Positions 4,957-9,221 of a stretch of DNA of 9,221 bases are shown in pieces. Made by a program: the position numbers and the translations under genes. The notes beneath the pieces are model-generated. The model searched no databases, was not told the DNA's origin, and saw only the letters and a list, made by a program, of their open reading frames with translations. The first letter of the stretch is position 1, and each line of letters begins with the position of its first letter. This stretch comes from an uncultured Erysipelotrichaceae bacterium. GTDB lineage: Bacteria; Bacillota_I; Bacilli_A; RF39; UBA660. The stretch is from the NCBI GenBank assembly GCA_902795675.1, contig CADBLZ010000076.1, positions 1 through 9,221 on the forward strand. Reading direction: 5' to 3'.

Positions 4957-7898
4957 CTATTATCCTCCAACTTAACACTAACCATCTTTGTTACACCACT
5001 CTCTTGCATTGTAACACCGTATAATAAATCAGCATATTCCATTGTTCTCTCTTTATGCGTAATAATAATGAATTGTGATTTATCTTTAACACTTCTTACA
5101 TACTTACCAAAAGTATCAACGTTAGCTTCATCTAATGCAGCTTCAACTTCATCTAAGATAACAAATGGTACTGGTTTAACTAGTAAGATAGCAAATAATA
5201 ATGATATTGCAGTTAAAGTCTTTTCACCACCAGATAATAAACCAATAGATGTAATATTCTTTCCTGGTGGAACAGCTTTAATTAAAATACCTGTATTAAG
5301 TAGATCATCTGGATTAGTAAGTTCTAGAACACCTTCGCCACCTTTAAATAAAGTTTTGAATACTTGTTTAAATGCTTCTTGAATCTTATCAAATGTTTCT
5401 TTAAAGTTATTCTTAACTATTTCATCCATTTCACTAATTACTTCAAGTAAACCTTTAATACTCATTTCTAAGTCTTCTTTTTGTTTACTTAGGAATTCAT
5501 ATCTAGTATTAATACGATCATATTCATCAATTGCACCAGTATTAACTTCCCCAAGTTCATTAATTTTGGATTTAAGATTATTAACTTTAATTCTTGCTTC
5601 TTCAGCATCCATATCAAGTTCGTATTCTGAAATACCTTTTTCATAAGTTAAATTATAGCTTTCATTTAAAGTAAGTAATAAGTTATCTAACTTAACTTCT
5701 ATCTTACCTAATTTAACTTCACTATTCTTTAACTCATTTTGTTTACGATTAACTTCAATATTCTTTGTACGATATTCTTTTTCTTTTACTTCTATATCAT
5801 CTTGAATACTAGCTTTTTTACTCTTTAATTCACTTAATTCTTTATTTAACTTTTCTTGTTCTTCTTCAGCTTTATAGAAGTCTTTTAAGATCTTATCTAA
5901 TTCTGAATCTAAAGTACTTGCTTTAACATTCTCTGTACCTTTTAGTTCGCTCTCTTTATTATTTAAGTCACTTTCTAACTTATTCTTATTACTCTCTAAT
6001 ACATTTTCTTTTTCTTGTAATAAAATATTCTCTCTTTGACTTTCTTCAATCTTGTTACTTAATTCTTCTAAGTCTTTATTTAACTTCTTAATAACACTTT
6101 CGATTTCTTTTAATTTACTTTCTTTTCTTACACGATCATCTTTTAAGTTTTCCATTTCATATTTTAAAGAAAGTAAACTATTATTATTTTTATTCTTACC
6201 ACCAGTAATAGCACCACCGGTATAAAGAATTTCACCATCTAAAGAAACAACTTTATATTTATAATTAATTAATTTACCTATCTTATTTAAAGTATCAATA
6301 TCATCAACTACAATAGTACCACCTAATTGATTAGTAATAATATCTTCATACTTCTTATCATATGTAACTAATTTATCAGCAGTATTAATAAATCCTTTAA
6401 CTTCTTTTACTTTAGTTAAAGTTTCTTCATCAATATCTCTACCTTTAATAACATTTAAAGGAAAGAATGTTGCTCTACCTAATTTATTATCTTTTAAATA
6501 ATTAATAGCTTCCTTAGCAGCTTCTTCATTATCTACAACAATATAATTTGTTGCACCACTTAAAGTAGTATTAATAGCTGTAATATATTTTTCTTCAGCA
6601 TCTATTAATTTACCAATCGTATTATGAACACCTTTAAGTCTTACATTATTTAAAGTTGACTTAACAGCTAAAGGTAAAGAAGAATCATTATTAATATTAT
6701 CTTCAATAATACTTATTCTATTATCGATATTCATAATATCTTTATTGATATTATTTAAAGTATTAAGATTACTATCTCTTTCTTCTTTTAAATCTTTATT
6801 CTTTTTAATTAGTTCCATTGATCTTAAAGACTTTTCATTAATAGAAGCTTTATTATCAATAATATCTTTTTCTACTAAAGATAATTCTTTCTTAATATTT
6901 AATACTTCTTCTTTTAAAGAAATAATATTATTAGCTAACTTTTGATCATCTACTTCATATTTCTTTCTTTCAATAGTTATTTGTCTTTGACTTCTTAAGA
7001 AAGATAATTCATTTGTAATACTATTAATCTTTGTATTAACTTCTTCTATATCACTATCAAGTTTTAAACCTTGTAGTTTTAAGTTTTCTAAAATAGAATC
7101 ATCTGAATTAGAAGTAACAGTAATATCTTCTAATTCCTTTTCTAACATTTCTTTTTTATCTTTATTTTCTTGATATTCGATATTCAATTCTCTAATATCA
7201 TTACTTATTAAAGCCACTTCAATATTCTTTAATTCTTCTTTATAGTTTAAATATTTCTTAGCTTTTTCTACTTCACTCTTTAAAGGTTCAAGATTAGATT
7301 CTAATTCATTAATAAGTAAGTCGATTCTTTCTAAGTTATCCTTTGTTCTATCTAACTTACGATTAGATTCTTCTTTTCTCTTTTTATATTTTAAAACACC
7401 AGCTGCTTCTTCAAAGATTACTCTTCTATCTTCTGGTTTAGAATTAATAACATTACCAACTTCACCTTGACCAATAATATTAAATGATTCTTTACCAGCA
7501 CCAGTATCTAAGAAAAGATTAGTAACATCTTTAAGTCTTACTTTTACATTATTTATATAATATTCATTTTCACCAGTTTTATATAAAACTCTTTTTATTT
7601 CTACTTCTGTAAAATCACTATTTAAATAATGATCACTATTATCAAAAGTAAGTGAAACACTAGCACGTGAAGCAGCACTTCTTGTTTTAGAACCACTAAA
7701 TACGACATCTTGCATAGATGATGTACCACGTAGTTCTTTAACACTTTGTTCACCTAAAACCCATCTAACAGCATCAACAATATTTGATTTACCTGATCCG
7801 TTAGGGCCAACAATACCAGTAATACCTGGCTTAACATCTATTTCCGTTTTATCAGCAAACGACTTAAAGCCATTTGCTCTTACACACTTTAAATACAT
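4953..7898 (-). CDS. smc: Chromosome segregation ATPase SMC (short-armed)
   Basis: The 981-residue protein contains every SMC part in order. The N-terminal ATPase half has Walker A GPNGSGKS at 31-38 and the Q-loop at Q144. Coiled coil runs about 170-400. The hinge domain is about 405-565, with GVHNTIGKL and GGAITGGK motifs. The returning coiled coil is about 570-810. The C-terminal ATPase half has the signature LSGGEKTL at 888-895, Walker B VILDEVEAALDEANV (D916, E917) and H948 in the H-loop. SMC dimers with kleisin partners extrude and align chromosomal DNA. Bacillus SMC is about 1186 residues; here each arm is roughly 100 residues shorter, a length I recall in mycoplasmas. AGGTG (7908-7904) lies 5 bases before the ATG and overlaps the rnc stop. 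ftsY, the usual Firmicutes neighbour, is not next. Confidence 0.97.
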   Translation of the reverse strand: MYLKCVRANGFKSFADKTEIDVKPGITGIVGPNGSGKSNIVDAVRWVLGEQSVKELRGTSSMQDVVFSGSKTRSAASRASVSLTFDNSDHYLNSDFTEVEIKRVLYKTGENEYYINNVKVRLKDVTNLFLDTGAGKESFNIIGQGEVGNVINSKPEDRRVIFEEAAGVLKYKKRKEESNRKLDRTKDNLERIDLLINELESNLEPLKSEVEKAKKYLNYKEELKNIEVALISNDIRELNIEYQENKDKKEMLEKELEDITVTSNSDDSILENLKLQGLKLDSDIEEVNTKINSITNELSFLRSQRQITIERKKYEVDDQKLANNIISLKEEVLNIKKELSLVEKDIIDNKASINEKSLRSMELIKKNKDLKEERDSNLNTLNNINKDIMNIDNRISIIEDNINNDSSLPLAVKSTLNNVRLKGVHNTIGKLIDAEEKYITAINTTLSGATNYIVVDNEEAAKEAINYLKDNKLGRATFFPLNVIKGRDIDEETLTKVKEVKGFINTADKLVTYDKKYEDIITNQLGGTIVVDDIDTLNKIGKLINYKYKVVSLDGEILYTGGAITGGKNKNNNSLLSLKYEMENLKDDRVRKESKLKEIESVIKKLNKDLEELSNKIEESQRENILLQEKENVLESNKNKLESDLNNKESELKGTENVKASTLDSELDKILKDFYKAEEEQEKLNKELSELKSKKASIQDDIEVKEKEYRTKNIEVNRKQNELKNSEVKLGKIEVKLDNLLLTLNESYNLTYEKGISEYELDMDAEEARIKVNNLKSKINELGEVNTGAIDEYDRINTRYEFLSKQKEDLEMSIKGLLEVISEMDEIVKNNFKETFDKIQEAFKQVFKTLFKGGEGVLELTNPDDLLNTGILIKAVPPGKNITSIGLLSGGEKTLTAISLLFAILLVKPVPFVILDEVEAALDEANVDTFGKYVRSVKDKSQFIIITHKERTMEYADLLYGVTMQESGVTKMVSVKLEDNR

Positions 7899-7906
7899 AA
7901 AATCAC

Positions 7907-8572
7907 CTATATTTTAGCTTGCTTAGAATAAGCATCTTTTGCTGCATTTTGTTCAGCCATCTTTTTACTCTTACCAGTACCTTTACCATAAATGATACCG
8001 TCAACAGAAACAATAACTTCAAAAGTTTTATCATTACTTAAGCCTGTTTCATTAATAACTTTATATTCAAGACTTTTCTTCTCTGTTTGAACTAGTTCTT
8101 GTAACTTACTCTTATAATCAACAATAAACTTTTCATCACTTTCAACATAAGGTATAACAACTTGGTCAAACAAACTCTTTGCCTTACTATATCCTTGATC
8201 TAAATAAATACATCCTAGAATACTTTCAAAGATATCAGCAATAATCGTATCATTAATATCTTTTATTTGGCCTTTACCAACTCTTATATATGGAATATAA
8301 CCAATTCTATCAGCATAATGACGGCAAGCTTCAGCACATACATAAGATGCTCTAAGCTTACTCATTTCGCCTTCTTTAATATGCATATGATTAAATAAAT
8401 AGTCGCTCATTAAAAGTTGAAGAACAGCATCACCTAAAAATTCTAATCTTTCATAGTGAACAGACTTTACACCTTCATCCTTATGTTCATTCGTATAAGA
8501 AGAATGTGTTAATGCTTGCATTAATAAATCTTTGTTTACTATATGAATATCATACTTTTCTAGAAAATCCAT
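7907..8572 (-). CDS. rnc: Ribonuclease III
   Basis: The enzyme cuts double-stranded RNA, for example in rRNA precursor processing. Counting from ATG 8572 (221 residues), the nuclease signature ERLEFLGDAV is at 41-50, with E44 and D48 among the metal-site residues. EGEMSKLRA follows, then DIFE (D113, E116). The C-terminal double-stranded RNA-binding domain covers about 150-219, with DYKSKLQELVQ at its start and GKGTGKSKKMAEQNAAKDA as its last helix. ATG 8572 is chosen because AAGGTG lies 6 bases upstream. An in-frame ATG at 8590 would add six residues but overlaps a TATAAT promoter box and has no ribosome binding site. smc follows after 8 bases, so the two genes are co-transcribed and probably coupled. 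Confidence 0.96.
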   Translation of the reverse strand: MDFLEKYDIHIVNKDLLMQALTHSSYTNEHKDEGVKSVHYERLEFLGDAVLQLLMSDYLFNHMHIKEGEMSKLRASYVCAEACRHYADRIGYIPYIRVGKGQIKDINDTIIADIFESILGCIYLDQGYSKAKSLFDQVVIPYVESDEKFIVDYKSKLQELVQTEKKSLEYKVINETGLSNDKTFEVIVSVDGIIYGKGTGKSKKMAEQNAAKDAYSKQAKI

Positions 8573-8578
8573 TATAAT

Positions 8579-8584
8579 CACCTT
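8579..8584 (-). promoter_or_regulatory. Ribosome binding site deciding the rnc start
   Basis: AAGGTG at 8584-8579 lies 6 bases from ATG 8572. The upstream ATG at 8590 has nothing comparable and sits in the -10 box. Confidence 0.8.
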
Positions 8585-8588
8585 ACCC

Positions 8589-8617
8589 ATTATATCAAAT
8601 TAAATATACAAAATAAA
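8589..8617 (-). promoter_or_regulatory. Promoter of the rnc-smc-DUF1292 unit
   Basis: TGATATAAT (8597-8589) is a perfect extended -10. TTTATT (8617-8612) is a poor -35 at a 17-base spacing. Transcription would start around 8583, leaving a leader of about 11 bases. Confidence 0.55.
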
Positions 8618-8633
8618 CAATTTATGGTAAAAT
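8605..8633 (+). promoter_or_regulatory. Promoter of the lipoprotein gene
   Basis: TATACA (8605-8610), a 17-base spacer and TAAAAT (8628-8633), with TG at 8625-8626 (extended -10), fit a sigma-A promoter with start near 8640. Its -35 lies between the -35 and -10 of the divergent rnc promoter, so the two probably influence each other. AAAGGGTG (8647-8654) is the ribosome binding site. Confidence 0.55.
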
Positions 8634-8658
8634 TATCTTTGAAATAAAGGGTGAAAAA

Positions 8659-9221
8659 ATGAAAAAGAAAATATTTTTATTAGGTGTTTTACTTACACTT
8701 TTATTAAGTATAACTGGTTGTGATGAAAAGGACTCACTAAAAGATTCCAAGATAACAACAACAATCTATCCGTTAGAATATATTACTAACAGATTATATA
8801 ATTATGAATCTAAAGTTGTAAGTATATATCCAAATGATACTAACGTATCTACATATAAGTTATCAGAAAAGAAACTAAAAGAATATGCTAAAGGTTCAAA
8901 CATTTTTATCTATGATGGTATAAGTGATGAAAAGAATATTGCAAGAGATATGATTAAGATAAATAAAAAATTAAATATCTTAGATGCATCATACGGAATG
9001 AAATATAAGTATGGTATAGAAGAATTATGGTTAAGTCCTAATAACTACTTAACACTTGCTAATACAATTAAAACAAACTTACAAGAACTATCAACATCAA
9101 CATATGCTAAAGATACAATTGATAAAAACTACAAATCATTAGAAGAAGACTTAAGTTTAATGGATGTTGAACTAAGACAAATTGGTAAATCTGGTGCAAC
9201 ATTAATTGTTGACTATGATGC
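8659..9221 (+). CDS. ZnuA/TroA-like ABC transporter substrate-binding lipoprotein, lacking metal-ligand histidines (3' end outside window)
   Basis: The open frame gives the first 187 complete codons. A lipoprotein signal peptide is clear: KKK, a hydrophobic stretch (5-18) and the lipobox ITGC with lipidated C21. The rest follows the cluster A-I (ZnuA/PsaA/TroA) pattern: TIYPLEYITNRL (35-46), TYKLSEKKLKEYAKGSNIFIYDG (65-87), an ELWLSPNNYL block (122-131) and the start of the third ligand block at IVDYDA (183-188). In true Zn/Mn-binding members these three blocks each hold a histidine (pHxYepS, DPHxWLsP, HdAf); here the positions are Ser64, Glu122 and Tyr186. So the fold is supported but zinc or manganese binding is doubtful. 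Permease and ATPase partners are not visible; they may lie downstream beyond the window. AAAGGGTG is the ribosome binding site. Confidence 0.8.
   Translation, partial: MKKKIFLLGVLLTLLLSITGCDEKDSLKDSKITTTIYPLEYITNRLYNYESKVVSIYPNDTNVSTYKLSEKKLKEYAKGSNIFIYDGISDEKNIARDMIKINKKLNILDASYGMKYKYGIEELWLSPNNYLTLANTIKTNLQELSTSTYAKDTIDKNYKSLEEDLSLMDVELRQIGKSGATLIVDYD

Noticed and set aside
4953..7898. Frameshift or deletion as cause of the short SMC
   Set aside because: One uninterrupted frame contains all motifs in order, and the shortening is similar in both arms.
8591..8658. Zur, AdcR or MntR operator for the metal-transporter-like gene
   Set aside because: No convincing palindrome of the known type is present; only loose AAATT/AATTT similarity in AT-rich DNA.

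Overview
The window is about 30% GC by eye, gene-dense, and almost entirely coded on the minus strand. It looks like the chromosome of a low-GC Gram-positive (Firmicutes/Bacilli) bacterium. The layout rplU-prp-rpmA-obg, a Prp protease with a Prp-type N-terminal extension on L27, an L21 leader, strong AGGAGG/AGGTG ribosome binding sites and TTGACA/TATAAT promoters all point there. SMC is only 981 residues, a length I recall from Mollicutes rather than the ~1180 of Bacillus, so an uncultivated gut relative of the Erysipelotrichales/RF39/Tenericutes border is my guess. smc ends in TGA and tryptophan is TGG wherever I checked, so the standard bacterial code fits better than the Mycoplasma code.

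Layout, read in the direction of transcription from the right end. A 68-bp divergent region (8591-8658) separates a plus-strand lipoprotein gene, cut by the window edge (8659-9221), from the minus-strand unit rnc-smc-DUF1292-like (8572-4693). That unit ends in a strong terminator. Next come radC (4626-3943), then an unrecognised gene (3901-3038) with its own promoter inside the end of radC and a terminator built from its last codons. A strong promoter and an L21 leader RNA then drive rplU-prp-rpmA (2891-1984), closed by a terminator. obg (1919-642) follows, with a terminator overlapping its stop codon, and finally the first 195 codons of a COG2509-type FAD-dependent oxidoreductase (586 to beyond position 1).

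Functionally this is mostly conserved core machinery: RNA processing (RNase III), chromosome organisation (SMC), a RadC-family protein, large-subunit ribosomal proteins with the protease that matures L27, and the ribosome-assembly GTPase Obg. I do not see a new multi-gene system such as a defence island, CRISPR array or mobile element. The most interesting items are the lipoprotein, which resembles Zn/Mn-binding proteins (ZnuA/TroA) but has lost all three histidine ligand positions visible here; the unrecognised 285-291-residue protein; and the way terminators and promoters are packed into coding ends.
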